Source: Notospermus geniculatus (taxonomy: Eukaryota; Nemertea; Pilidiophora; Heteronemertea; Lineidae). From it: a stretch of 64,000 nucleotides of DNA. A model generated the notes under the pieces. It had not been told where the DNA came from. It saw nothing but the letters and a program-made list of their open reading frames with translations, and made no database searches. Where the stretch lies: the NCBI GenBank assembly GCA_002633025.1, contig NMRB01000065.1, forward strand, positions 272,684 through 336,683, read 5' to 3'. A program made the position numbers and the translations under genes. Below are positions 46,940-59,131 of the stretch, in pieces. Positions within the stretch are counted from its first letter, which is position 1; every line of letters begins with the position of its first letter.

Positions 46940-48178
46940 CGTATAGACTTGAGCCGCGGTATGATCATGAAATCAGACTCAGCAGCACGGAAAAATGAAT
47001 GAACGATTTTGGCCAACAAGCACCTGCAGATGTGACGTCATGCCGTTGAAGACGTCATCGTCACCAAGATCAATCAGGCAGCAGCGTTCACGCTGAATAC
47101 GAAGAAAATGCCGTCGTTTCAACCCCCCCCCCCCCNAAAGCCCACAGAAAGGGGTGGAAAATTTCCCTTGGTTCCTTCCATAAGGGGGTCCTTTTCAAAT
47201 TCAGGAACAAGCATAGTGTGTACCCTAAAATTAAGGAGTGGGGGGGGGCGGGCGTTTCAAAAGGCCAAGGTTTCTGTTGTTGTTTGATTGGCATGCACTC
47301 ATCACTTTTCCGCCTTGATCCTTTCAAAAGTCATATTTAGACCGTCAAATACAAGAGAAAGGGTAAAGTGTCTCACCTAAGGACATCGACAGGATCCCCT
47401 GGTGGCGAACGGCTAAATCCACCTAGCGGAGGATCGTGGTACCAATCTAGGCGCGGCATCAAAAAAGCACGTGGTCACCACCAGAACGTAAACATCCGGG
47501 CTGGTGACGTCACTACCTGTGATGGAAGCCGCAGGGAGGCAACTTGCTGTTTTTGTGATAAAAAATCGCCCCAAATAACTGCCAATTTTTAATTGATTGC
47601 TTTCGGGAAGTGGCAAAAAGTAAGTATTGATTCGTGTTATATGTTGATTTGGGTTGTCACTTGTACCAGTGCGTTTATTGAAAAATAACAGAGTAGTTGT
47701 CCGAGGTGGGAACACTTCACTTCCTTGTTCCAGGTTTCAGTATAGCTATACAATGTATAGGCCTATAGTATACAGGCCTGTACACTTGCTGCAGCACAGG
47801 TAAGTGGTCGGTCGGTAACCAGGTCACGCATCACTACTCGACGCTCATCGCATTTTGGCGTAGGCCTACATCGTTGTACTCTGGGCCTAATTACCAACAA
47901 CAGGCATGTAGGCCTAGGCCCTAGGCTATGACGTATGCGACGTATCTGCATGATCTGTGTTGGAATGAATTAGGCCTTTCAAATCTAGTACCGGTAATGA
48001 TGAGCAGATGTGAATGAATGTGGGGACTAAGATAGAGAATATATTTAAAGGCCTGATCAAACAATCAATCAGCAAAATCTTAGTCTCAGTCAGTGGGCGG
48101 GCAGGCCTAGATTTCGTTGATTGCAATGATTGTTTGTCACTCTTGATTCCTGTAATCCAATGTCGGTACCGGTTTCAG
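46940..48178. other. head-to-head intergenic region (420-aa gene / SH2D4)
   Basis: Promoter spacer. It contains CRE motifs near the left gene and a candidate untranslated first exon of SH2D4 ending at a GTAAGT donor at 47620. A C run interrupted by N (47136) marks an unreliable stretch. Confidence 0.5.
47033..47058. promoter_or_regulatory. CRE motif pair
   Basis: A perfect TGACGTCA palindrome at 47033-47040 and a second GACGTCAT at 47051-47058 lie about 95-120 bp upstream of the 420-aa start codon, a usual promoter position for CREB/ATF sites. Confidence 0.5.
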
Positions 48179-48190
48179 ATCGCCAGCAAG

Positions 48191-51100
48191 ATGAGTATCC
48201 TACAGGAAATCATCAATAACATGGCCATCGACCCAGAACTGCTCCAGGAATTATCAGAGGAACAGAAACAAATGATATTCTGCAAAATACGGGAGGTAAG
48301 ATAAGGAAAATATAAGGAAAATATAAGGAAAATATAAGGGAGGTAAATATTGGTGGGAAGCAGTCTCTATCACCTCCACAACATGTCAACAAATTGACAG
48401 GTTGTCAACATCTTATGTTCGGTATGTTTCAGGAGCAGATCCGTCGATGGAAGGTGGCCGAAGATGAACGTGAAAAGGAAGAGAAAAAGAAGCCAAAAAA
48501 GGCAAAACCAAAGAAGCATGGTGAGCACTGAAAATCTCTCTCTCAGTTCTCCGTCCTTCCTGAAGTGATATGTTCAGAAAAGACTTTGAAGATCTTTCAT
48601 GTGGTGCCATTGGTTCTGGTACTTGGTAGTTCTGTGAGAAAAAGAAACCACTTCCAGAAAATTCTCTTGATTGCCTCAGCTGTTTGTTGATTCTGTAGTG
48701 GCTGCGTCAGAATACTGTAGCACCTGGAAGCCAGAATTCTCTATTCTGTGTTCTATTCTCCTTCGAGGTGGTCGACAAGTGCAGTGGCTTATGGCATCTG
48801 ATGGTAATGAATGGGTGTGGGTGATGGGCCAGCATAAAGATGACAAGAGTATAGAGGAGATTCTGAAGGAGGAAGCACTGGAGAAGGCCAGGATACTTGC
48901 AGAGAAGGAAGCGGAAGAACTCAGGTAAGTCCTGATGTCCACTTTTGGTGTGATCATAGTTTACTGGGTTACTTCTCGCAAGTCTAAGACAACTTTCCCA
49001 GCACCCTCCCTGACTTTTTCCTCCAGATAATCCCCTACAGGAAATTGCCCGCCCCCTCTTGACAANCCCAGGAAAGCTGGTTAATTGGTACGGTAATTGA
49101 TGTGTCTTTGTAGGCGCAAGGAAGAAGAAGAGGTGAAGAGGAGGATGGCAGAGGAGCAGGAGAGACTGGAGAGAGAGACAAAACAGAAGGAGGAGGAAGA
49201 GAAGTAGGTAGAACTCAAGAATGAGAGATGAAAGTAGGGACAAGTGAAAAGTAGGTTAACCTTGAAAAAGAAAAGTTGGAAGAGAGAGATAGATTCAATG
49301 GATTGTCCTTATCTGTTAGACACATGTTATATGGTCTTACAAGTACCGGTACTTGGTTTGCCTGGTATAGTGTCTGGTTTGTCTGATAGGTATCTTCTTA
49401 TTTTGTAGGAGGCTGCAGGAGGAAAGGGCCATTTATCAGTCAGTGAAAGAAGCAAGGAAGGCTGCAGAGAAAATAGAGAAGGAAAGGAAACAAAGAGAGG
49501 AAGAGGAGAAGAAAAGACTCACAAGAATAAAGGTAAAGCAAGATGACAAGAAAAGCTGGTGCCACTTATGTTGTGAAGCAGCAGTTGACTGCTACTGACT
49601 GTAGGCTTGACTGTCATTGAAAGATAGATTACAACTGAAGTGGAACTCTAATCTATTTGATATGTCATTTCTGACTGTCTCTCTGTTACCCTGTAGGCTG
49701 TGGCCAGCAAGGAACTTGAAGAAGTACAGAGGAGAAACTCAAAGCGGCGGAATCGGTTGGTGGATAGCAGATCTAGTGAATATTTTGAATCAATTCAAGA
49801 GAGAAGGAAGAAACTTGAAAAAGAAGCAGCAGAGAGTCAGGATTTGATGGATCAGGAGTGGCAAAAACAAGGTAAGATGTAGACAACTCAGTCTCCGTAT
49901 ATTTGCATTTTCAGCAGTTCCATATACCGGTAATCAGATTTGTAGTGTTCTTAAAGCCATACAATCACGAGAGCTACCGTAGCCGTCGATTCACATTTTG
50001 GTTCGAACACTCGTTGAAAAAGTCACGTGAAAGTGGCATGCTTCCATGTGAAATAATCTGATTGGTGATCCACTCTGACCACAACACTTGTTTTTCGTCA
50101 TCTAACTTTTGCTAAGAAACTTTCTCGCATTTTGTTCGAACAAAAATGTGAATCGACGGCTACGGTAGCTCTCGTGATTGTATGGCTTTAAAAAAAGACA
50201 CCCTTCAAACAATTCTGGATTGATTTCCTTTCGCTATCTTTCGCCTCATCCATTGGTTAAATGTTTTATGTTTGATTTTTCAGAGGAACGAGCAAAGGCT
50301 CGGGAGAAGGAGATTCAGGAGATAGCACGCCGTGCCCGTCAAACTTACAAAAATTCGATCAAAACCAAAGTAAAAGCTGTAGCACGCCTTATGAGAGTTG
50401 CGGGTGATGTGCAAGAGAACCCTCCATTACCTCCAAAGTAAGCACCAATTACTGAAGTAATCAGAAAAATTGATGTAATTACACAACTGGCATTCCACGT
50501 GGCCTTTTTTAGGTCATTGTGGTATGGTTTAAAAAATGTGTGCTTTCCTTTTGTATACCGGTATATCCATATTCATTATACAGGGCCGTATTTAAAGGGG
50601 GGGCGAGGGGGGCAGTTGCCCCCCCCTGAGCCAACCAAAAAACGTGATTTTCATGCGGATTTTGGGCAAAAAACGGCAAAAAGAGGTCTTCTGCCCCCCC
50701 TGAGAGGCTCCTGCCCCCCCTGGACCAAAACGCTAAATACGGCCCTGCATTATATCATAAGTGTGTTGAGCCTGATAGTAATCTGTATAGGATCATTCTG
50801 GTGGCCTTGGCAACCTGCCGGATTGTTGTTTACTGATGTTAAGTATCCCGGAGAAGTGCTCACATGCTGATATACCGGATGGGAGACATGTGGCCTTAAC
50901 CTTTAACTCATTCTTTTATTTATATGCCCTTCAGGCATCCCTTGACTAGGTTCCGTGCTGGTGCCCATCTTCTAATACAAAACAGGAGGTTAGAACAGTT
51001 TGTTTATCATCTATGGGAAATTTGCTTCTTCAGGTTTACAGGCATAGTGTTTGTTCTTGTTGCCTTCATTGCTTTTGGTGCTGGCATTGATGGTGCTCAT

Positions 51101-53939
51101 TATGGGACATCGGTGAAGCACGCTGTGGTGTAGCACGAGCAGTGTTGCTTTTCCCAACAATTTTAAGCCAAAACAAACAGCGGGTTTTTATGTTCAGTTT
51201 AATTGCAAATAATGATGTAGACATGGTGGCCTGAATACGATGGCATTTAGTCAAAATATTTTTGAAATTGATTGAGTATGATGAGTGAAGCTGAATTAGT
51301 GATTATGTGGGACATTGAAAATACAGTGGAACCTCTCTATTGAGGATACCTTGGTAACTGCCCGTGGTTGTCCATAATACAGAGGCGTCCTGAATATAGA
51401 AGTAGAGGTCAAACGTTGACCAATTAGGGACTGAACTTCTGTGAGTGCAATTTTGCCTCCAGCTATTGAGATTTTTGTCTCCTACGCCCAAATGTCATCG
51501 TATGCGGCGGTCAGAGGCGGAGACGGATTTTTTTGCCTCCTGCACAGATCAAACATGACGGAATTACGTCATGCCGCATCTACAGGAGACAAATTTGCAA
51601 TCGTGTGTGGCGGCTGACGCACCGTGTACGGTGACAGGATGCTGAGGCAAAAAACTCCTATGGAGGCAACGTCGGAGACAGAATTGCACTCGTGTGCGGC
51701 AGGCTTAATAGGGAGGCACAGTTAGTACAGTTATCGGTAGTACAACCTCCCTAAAGCATGGCCCACACGAGCGACTAAAATGGGGGCGACTACCAATGCG
51801 ACTACTAGGTCGCATGCGATAATTACCTTTGAGGTCGATCAGTGATGTCATCCGCGACATAACTGATCTCCCAGTGAAGCATTTGTTGCAAACGTGTAAA
51901 AAAAAACTAAAAAAACTAAAAATATGTTCAGTCGCTCCTGTAGTCGCAAGGCTAGTCGCCTAGAAAATCGCTCAAAAAATCGCTCGTGTGCGCCATGCTT
52001 TAATGGACAGCTCCTGGAAGAGGTGTCCATTTAGGGAGGTTGCACTAACTGTAGGCTGAGATCCTCACAAGCTGATGATCACCACTAGTTTTCTACAGCT
52101 GCCAGATAATTCAGATGTCCGTCCATTTTCACAACAGGTACCGATATCTTATGAAAAGAGGCAATAGTATACTCCAGTAAGATTCTACATGCACGCAATG
52201 CTAACATCGAGTTGCACTTTGATGATGTTCTTTGATTATGATAATCCAGGGAAAGAAACCTTGCAGAATCCCCACACTTCATCCTCCTCATTGTTGATCA
52301 TTTACACAATTATCTCACGTGTGTTCAAAGTTTTTGTTACATTTGCAAATGAAAGTAAGTCAATACCATTTTGGTTTTAGGGGCTTGCCTGTAGATTTTC
52401 AATACGATCCTACGAGGTATGCTTTCAATCCCATTTGCTAGCTAGTCGTAAAATAGTGGCGAGGGGCCAGTCTGATGTGTATTTTTGTGGTCATGGGTTG
52501 AAATTGTCCTGTCTTAAATGTAATTAGGAGGGTCTGGTAGGTAATGGATTTGTATTCGTGAAATGTTGATCAATGCTATTCCTGGTGAAGGTAACTGATC
52601 TCCTGACTGAATGACAGTGTGAATAGAATGGGTATGGTAATTCTATACATTATTTCACTCTGACAAATTTATAGCGAGACTGACAGTGAGACACTCTCAC
52701 TTGAGATTGACTCTATTCGCTGTTCATATGAGCCCTCTTCCTAAGTAGTGGGTAGTCAGTGTCATGACTTGTGCTGACCATTTGTGGACCAAAATGTGGT
52801 ACTTATCACGTCCTTGTGCCAGCCTTGCAGGGGATGAAATAGCCCCACTTTCCAACCTATCCCCTGCAAAAGCCTATGAGAACGCTGCAGTTGATTTCGA
52901 TTTCTGCCCAAGGCCACCAGTCATCGNGGGTCTTTTTCAAGTGGAACTTTACAATCTGAAACTCTAGAAAAGACTGTTCTAGAGTTTCAGATTGTAAAGT
53001 TCCACTTGAAAAAGACCCCGGTTGGGGTCGAAAATTCGTGAATTCTGGAGATTGACTTCTTGCTTATTATCAAGGCATATTGGAAGGATACTGTACACAT
53101 GTAGGAATCAGGCAATCATTGGATCTGCTAGAAGACATTTTGTAGATGAAATCACTTATGTCAAACCAAAACAATAGGAGCAGTCAGTCGCGCATATTGC
53201 CAAAAGATGGCAGCAAAGTTCTAGCGGACCAATACACAGGAAAATCCATGTGATTGGTGCTCGATCAAGAATGAGTGGGTCTGCGATATGCATTGAATTG
53301 GGCCGTAGTGACACCTATTGATCAACTCACTGACAGCTCCTATTACCTGTAGATTATAAATAGCCTTTGTGTTTAATCTGTGTCCTTTCCAGGTATAATT
53401 AAACGACAGGATGCAGAGAAGTTACTAGTTAACCAGCCCATCGGTTCATTCTTGGTGCGAGTCAGTGAGCGTGTTTGGGGTTATGCAATCTCATACCAAG
53501 CGGGTGACAGATTCAAACACTTCCTCATAGACTCATCGGAGGGGAAATATCAGTTTTTTGGAATTGACCAAATCGTCCATGATACATTGAATGATTTAGT
53601 GAATTACCACGTGGTATGTAGGAAATCCTTCGTCTTGCTTCAGAATATAAAATATTGAATTAGTCCTGTCAGTGCCGAATGCCACCCCAAATTTGACATT
53701 ACTCAGAGTCATTCCTGAAAAAGTTTCCTGGGGGTTAAATAGGGTGAAAAATAAACCAAGTGACCTGTCCCAAGTTAAGAAAACATTAAACAACAGAACT
53801 CTTTCCTTTTCAGAACAATCCTATATCAGAACTTGGCCAGGAATACCTTAAACATCCTCGAGGTCAGGTTACTGACTCACCGGATTACTACGAACTGTTC
53901 AGTGATTTGCTCAACAAGGACGAAGTTACGCATTTTTAA
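48191..53939 (+). CDS. SH2D4: SH2D4A/SH2D4B-like SH2 adaptor (one or more exons missing)
   Basis: Cytoplasmic SH2 adaptor. Supported exons: 48191-48295, 48433-48520, 48768-48924, 49114-49203, 49409-49532, 49697-49871, 50284-50437, probable 50935-50988, candidate 52381-52416, then 53393-53610 and 53814-53939. The start [18 protein letters not shown] and [22 protein letters not shown] match SH2D4A/B, as does NEWVWVMG. A long Glu/Lys/Arg-rich helix (about 80-270) and NPPLPPK follow. The SH2 domain shows [10 protein letters not shown] (phosphotyrosine arginine), [19 protein letters not shown] and a C terminus holding SPDYYELF. The exon with the SH2 start (the conserved W-F) was not found between 52417 and 53392, where an N and a fold-back lie at 52927. 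The acceptor CTTCGAG of exon 3 is weak. An untranslated exon may end at 47619. Confidence 0.85.
48300..48340 (+). repeat. 11-13 bp tandem repeat after a splice donor
   Basis: ATAAGGAAAAT repeats three times and ends in GGGAGGTAAAT, a near copy of the real donor GGGAGGTAAGA 44 bases upstream. It lies at the start of SH2D4 intron 1. Confidence 0.8.
49951..50191. mobile_element. TTAA-flanked MITE (piggyBac-like)
   Basis: A 241 bp element whose ends TTAAAGCCATACAATCACGA and its inverse form nearly perfect arms of about 48 bp (GCTACCGTAGCCGTCGATTC shared). TTAA at both ends fits a piggyBac-type target. It lies in SH2D4 intron 6. Confidence 0.8.
50581..50747. mobile_element. hAT-like MITE (CAGGGCCGTA family), copy 2
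   Basis: Near-identical to 37167-37332. Ends CAGGGCCGTATTTAA and TAAATACGGCCCTG, with a 7 bp CATTATA duplication on both sides, which supports hAT. It lies in SH2D4 intron 7. Confidence 0.88.
51443..51691. mobile_element. nested MITE 1
   Basis: The ends GAGTGCAATTTTGCCTCC and GGAGACAGAATTGCACTC are inverted copies with two mismatches, inserted in the pogo-like element at 51324-52051. Confidence 0.65.
51752..52002. mobile_element. nested MITE 2
   Basis: The ends TAAAGCATGGCCCACACGAG and its inverse (one mismatch; CGCTCGTGTGCGCCATGCTTTA side) bound 251 bp rich in GCGACTA words, also inside 51324-52051. Confidence 0.75.
52381..52416 (+). CDS. SH2D4: candidate 36-nt exon of SH2D4
   Basis: Acceptor CCATTTTGGTTTTAG and donor GTATGC bound 36 nt that read [11 protein letters not shown] in the phase left by exon 50935-50988 and keep that phase. 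Position and signals fit; the residues are not diagnostic. Confidence 0.4.
52928..53018. repeat. perfect 42 bp fold-back next to an N
   Basis: The arms 52928-52969 and 52977-53018 are exact inverted copies (starting GGGTCTTTTTCAAGTGGAAC) around a 7 bp loop. The left arm starts right at the single N of 52927. A read-through or joining artefact is likely. Confidence 0.8.
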
Positions 53940-55924
53940 ATCAAACCAAGTCATTCCCAACAGCAAGATGTGATAGAATTTCTACTTCTATTTTGCCCTG
54001 GGGATATTATAAAAAATGTGTGTTTTATAATCTCAAGGCAACACTTCCTGAAGTTCATCGGTCTTGGGATAGATCATTGAGTCTCAGTGTACACCAATTT
54101 TACTGAACTTAGGGACTGATCCCCCATCAGGGTTTGAAAAAATGATCTTTCATGTCATGAGCTAGTCAAAGTTATTTCATTTTCCGGTAGGAGCTTGTAG
54201 GTTGGCATCCTCGCACCCCGGGTCTTCACAACCGCTCCCCTTCTCACACTTGTTTCTATTAAGGGAGGGTACAACCGATGACCTGAGATTCTCAGGAGAG
54301 TTAGGTAGGGGCTTTTCATAGTTTAGGCAAACTGACAAAACTAGATATAGAGGACATCTTCTGAAGGCATTTTCATGCCACGTGAAATAAATTTCGTTAC
54401 AATATGTATTTTTGTACAGAAACAAGGGTTTTGTAAATGTAGATACGTATACCTGTGACATTCCAGCCCGCTGATGCCATGGTTTCATCCTGTCACTCAG
54501 TCAGTTCAAATGAACCAAATTTTTTTTACAAAATTCCATGTTGGTTAGTCTCCACTGACTGTCCTGAATACACACAGCAAGCAAGTTGTGAGGTTAAGTT
54601 TGTTTGAATGAGTTGTGTCTCTCCATCTTGCCTGCTTGACCTGTCTTCCTGCATGGTAATAACATTCCAGTTATGATACAATCCAAAGTGACCCAGCTGC
54701 ATATAACTTTTCTACACTTTTTTGTGTATGTGCAAATCATGTCTCATGTTGAGGCTGGCATATGATGTGCATTAGACTTTCTTGTGGAAACATAGCATAT
54801 GCATCTGTTTTGTAGGTTTGGTAGTGAGTTAATTAATCAAAAGACAAATCTCAAGTTGCTGCTTTCAACCATGATTACCACATCCAACTTTCTTGTGCAA
54901 ACAGGCTCCCTCTGTATTGGCTAGAGCTTGTGCTGTGGCTCAGTATGAGATTACTTGTGAATTTCTGCCGTGCAAACTTGAGGTTTGTCTAAATTGTACC
55001 TGGGTGGGGTTGAGATACCTGGCCCTGGGACTCAGCCCAAATAGTCAGGGATTTTGTAAAAGAATTAGTGGCATTAGAATTAATGGGTTTAGGAACAGTG
55101 AGCATGGAGAGTTTCTTCAAGTTCGAAGTCCATTTGTTTGTCGTATATGTACATGTACACATGTAAGTCATTTATTGTGTGTTCTATATTTTTCAATAGA
55201 ATTATATGGACCTCGTATATGGTATTTCATCTACTTATAACGATCACTGGGTATCGCAGAGAGAAAATAGCAATAGTTTTGTCAGGCATCCAAAATGCTG
55301 ACTGAAATTAGCAATGAGCATTCTTTCATTTTGTTTATGAAATCAAACGATGTTTGTCTACTTGTGTGTAAAATATTTGAAGGCCAATATCATTGGTAGA
55401 GGATGCAGAATTGACACTCGGTGATACTCATCCTGTCACACATACTCAAAATGGTGCACAGAGGTCCAACACCAACTTATACTCTGCCTTTATAAATAAC
55501 TTTCCAATCCCCCTGCATGGCTTAGGACGAGACCAGGAATTTGTCAACAGATTAGGTCATGTACTCTGGGTTTTGGACTCTGAACAACTACCTTTACCTT
55601 AACCAAGTGGAATTGACTTCACTATTCCTGTCTTCCTTGCTCCATCAGTCTTTCATGGTGGGGGCTGTGCTTTTGCCTTATTTTTCAAAAGGATCTAAGA
55701 AGGAATCTTTGTATATAATGTGCCGGTAGTGTTTTATTAGTACTTGTATTTGTATTTGTATACTTGTAGACTGTGATATTCCAATATGAAAGTTATTATA
55801 AATTCAGTCCATTCATTTTGCCAGCCTTGTAGTTGTACCCTGATGAAATTTCAGTAGTAGTGTACAATCAGAATACAATGGATCCAAACTTGATATTACT
55901 CAGGGTATTATCATCAACAGAATA

Positions 55925-56153
55925 CTGTAAAGCAAGATAATTTCGCGGCTGGAAATTTTCGTGAATCAAGAATTATAGACATATTCACGGCAGGATATTT
56001 TCGTGAGTCTCCTCCATTTTTTTCATTTTTTTTTCACGGGACCGTATTTATCACTTGCGTGTACTCATATTCGCGACAGGAAATTTTCATGACTCATACA
56101 CTCTCGTGAAATTCGCAAAAATTTCCTGCACGCGAAATTTTCCTGCTTTACAG
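55925..56153. mobile_element. TA-flanked MITE
   Basis: The left end CTGTAAAGCAAGATAATTTC and the right end GAAATTTTCCTGCTTTACAG are imperfect inverted copies, with TA on both sides. Sub-repeats GGAAATTTTCGTGA and CGCGAAAT fill the interior. Mariner-like. Confidence 0.75.
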
Positions 56154-57401
56154 TACTTCTACAGTTCCCATATCTCTGCTGTAAAATTTTAATGTATGGG
56201 CATTTTGAAAAGAACATTACGGTGAAATATCTGAGTGAGAGGGTTAATGGAGAGCGTCTGCCAAGAAAGGTTCCACTCTTTAGAGGTATGACATCTGGCA
56301 AAATCTATGAGATGTTTTTTGCCTACCGTACATCATCCTATATATTTCAATGATGCTGACCAGAGCAGGCCCTCTTTGGGCTGCACACTTGCTGAGTAAC
56401 ATAAAATCCTTTTCATGGATGCTATCCAATGCCTTTTCCTCTCCATTTGTAAGGAATAACCATTGCACATTCCTCATATACATTTACCTTATACATGTAT
56501 ATTCATTGTTTCAATCCATGTATACAGCATAAGTCAAGATAAAACTTAATTTTCAAACTTCTTATTTTTTTAACCTTCATTTGGTTCTCTCTGGGAAGAC
56601 ATTGACATTTGCACTGAGATTAAGAAGCAAACCCCGTGCAGCTTGAGGGCCCAAGTATGCCATTAGAAAACTTCAGGCTTTTGTTGGTTTCATGTTGGGT
56701 AAAGTTCGTAGACACAGTGCAGTTCCAGTACTTGACGTTCATGAATCATTACCCTCACAGACTCTCTGATTCACAAACATGCTTGAGTGAGTTTAGTCCG
56801 TGCTGAAATTTTGAAAAGTAAATACAAATAACTCTGATGTTCCACACAAGACAGTTTATTCACAAATCACTACAAATGCATAACACAGCAAACCAACACA
56901 CAGCATTACACACGATCATAAGGTTACACAGTAAAATGTTAAACTACAAAAATGCATGTATGAGATTATCACAGATTACAAAATATTACTCTCTCTTTGA
57001 TACAAAGTTTAATCCACTTAAACTCTTAACATTCTTTGGAATACTTTCTTGTGATATCAGTGTGGTATTTTCAATTTCAGATGTAAGAAAATGACCCCAC
57101 AGAGTGGTTACAGGATTTGAGTTACTTAGATTGCACTGATTTTACAGTCCTTTATATAGGAAGTCATGTTATCCCATTACCTTATTATTTTGTTCAAGTT
57201 GAACAGTGAAATGTATGCCTAGAAGCCACACTCATAAATACACACATAAAACGTATTTGCAGAGAAATGGTGTGCACCCAGAAATCTGACTTATCACATG
57301 TGTGCTTTGAATGATCACATGTGTGCTTGGAATGAAATAAAACAAAGGCAGGTGTAAGTCTGACAGACACCCCCTAAATGCCAGTGATCAACTAGTGCCA
57401 C

Positions 57402-57591
57402 TTAAAGCGAATCGACAGCGGATTTTGTTTACATTTGGCTGGTGTTTGTAAACACAAAATTCGGCCAATCAGAATGCAAGAAAATTTCTTTGTTGACATT
57501 CTAGAGAAGTTTGTTTACATTTTTCCCGAAAATTCGTCCCCTTTCAAATTCTATTTCTAAATCAAATATTTTCGATTTTTATTCGCTTTAA
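57402..57591. mobile_element. TTAA-flanked MITE
   Basis: The ends TTAAAGCGAAT and ATTCGCTTTAA are perfect inverted 11-mers, with TTAA at each tip as in piggyBac-like insertions. The interior is A/T-rich with GTTTACATTT repeated. Confidence 0.65.
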
Positions 57592-57891
57592 AAAGCAGGT
57601 ACAATATTGGAATACCATGCAAAAGTCGGGCTTGAGTATGGTCACAGTACACTTGTTAATTCCCTTTGCTGAAACATTAATGCCATCAGATTTGACATCC
57701 AAGAAATGTACAACGGTAGTTTTACATGATATCCCAAGCCGTTTTCACAATCATCACATTTTTTCCTCTCGTGATACAAAGAGGTGATAGGCAATAACAA
57801 ATTGAATAATTTCAGTACTGCACAAAAAGCTACAGACACAGAAGATACAGTTACAAACTTTGGCACCATTGTTTCACTGATCTTTTACATA

Positions 57892-58811
57892 AAAGGGGCT
57901 GGGCAGAAATGAAGGGTTGTTACAAGTTCGGCATAACTCTGAAACTACTGCTTCGATTTGCTTGAAACTCGCACAGATGATGCTTTTTACTGAATGATTA
58001 ACAATTATGATGACACAAAAATAATTGCATTGCTCATTACTAATTAGGGAGACAATGCCAGATTTCAGAGGCCCAGAAAGACAAGGAATTCTCATTATTT
58101 CACCGCAGAATTTCACCTGGGCGTATGTCACGTAAAATGCTAACAATGTTGTGTGATAGAGTTAATTGTTTTAATCCTTTTCTACAAAAAAAATGTATTT
58201 TAGATTTTTGGTTCAAATGCCTAACCTCTGCAAGTTCAGCAAGCTTATACAAAGCCCTTCTAACCAATCTGAAAACTGACCACAGGCCTGAAACCACTCA
58301 CAATTCACCGGAAATTGACTCAATCAAACTTGATTTCACATGAATTACCTTTTGGTTGGAATTGAAGTGTGCATTTTCAATGGGTCATTTTGGGTGACAT
58401 CAGCAATTCCTAGGCCTGTGGTCAGTTTCTGACTGCTTGAATGGCTTTGTAAACCTTGCTCAACTTGCAGTGTTGGCCATGTCAACCAAAAATGTAAAAT
58501 ACCATTTTCTTGTAGAAAATAATTAAAATAATTAACAGACGTCACACAAACTTGTTAGCATTTTACATGACACAGGCCCAGGTGAAATTCTGCGGTGAAA
58601 TAATGACTATTTCTCGTCTTTCTAGGCCTCCAAAATCTGGAATTGTCTCCCTAATTTAATTAGTAAAGAGCAATGCAATTGTTTTTATGTCATCATAGTT
58701 GTTAATCACTCAGTACCAAGCATCATCTATGCAAGTTTCAGGCAGATCGAAGCAGTAGTTTAAGAGTTATGCCGAACTTGTAACAACCCTTCATTTCTGC
58801 CCAGCCCCTTT
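57892..58811. mobile_element. 920 bp fold-back element with arms over 400 bp
   Basis: The left arm begins AAAGGGGCTGGGCAGAAATG and the right arm ends with its inverse. The two run antiparallel through matching blocks (GAAATTCTGCGGTGAAATAA on one strand and its inverse on the other) almost to a centre near 58340. The arms differ by scattered substitutions and indels, so they are not an assembly mirror. No protein-coding frame; a transcript would form a long hairpin. Confidence 0.8.
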
Positions 58812-59011
58812 CACACAAAATGACACCAATGCATACTGAACAAAGGACAAATACAATAGATCTCTTCCACAGTGGACACATCATGATGAGGTGTGAGTAC
58901 TTAGATTGTAAAACATGCAGAATTAGAAGACATACAACACAGGTGAATGAAATATTTCAGTTCAGAATATAACCAGTTCAGGATTTAAGCCCCTTCCCCA
59001 CCATATGACTT

Positions 59012-59131
59012 GATGCAGTGTATTTACGATGCAAATATTCTCTCACGTCGTGAAGTTTGGACACATTCACAGATGCAATGTATTTACGATGTAAATATTC
59101 TCTCACGTCGTGAAGTTTGGACACATTCACA
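59012..59131. repeat. two-copy tandem repeat, 60 bp unit
   Basis: 59012-59071 and 59072-59131 differ at only a few bases (GATGCAGTG against GATGCAATG, and GATGCAAAT against GATGTAAAT). Confidence 0.85.

Larger units (their letters stand above)
51324..52051. mobile_element. mariner/pogo-like MITE copy 3, with nested insertions
   Basis: The left end CAGTGGAACCTCTCTATTG with a TA flank, and a degenerate right end GGGAGGTTGCACTAACTG before TA, match the family at 5661. The body is split by two other inverted-repeat elements (51443-51691 and 51752-52002), making it about 730 bp instead of about 180. Confidence 0.7.

Noticed and set aside
50989-51133. Read-through of SH2D4 exon 50935-50988 into a hydrophobic tail ([14 protein letters not shown])
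   Set aside because: It follows a possible donor and gives a membrane-like tail foreign to SH2D4, whose SH2 exons continue further on. Intron read-through is more likely.
52820-52926. Frame reading [21 protein letters not shown] as the missing SH2D4 linker exon
   Set aside because: D-E-I-A-P resembles the linker before SH2 in SH2D4A, but W-F does not follow and the frame runs into the N; too weak to call.
54893-55602. Frames of 115 and 69 codons downstream of SH2D4
   Set aside because: No splice signals, no recognisable family, and atypical Cys-rich composition; treated as chance.
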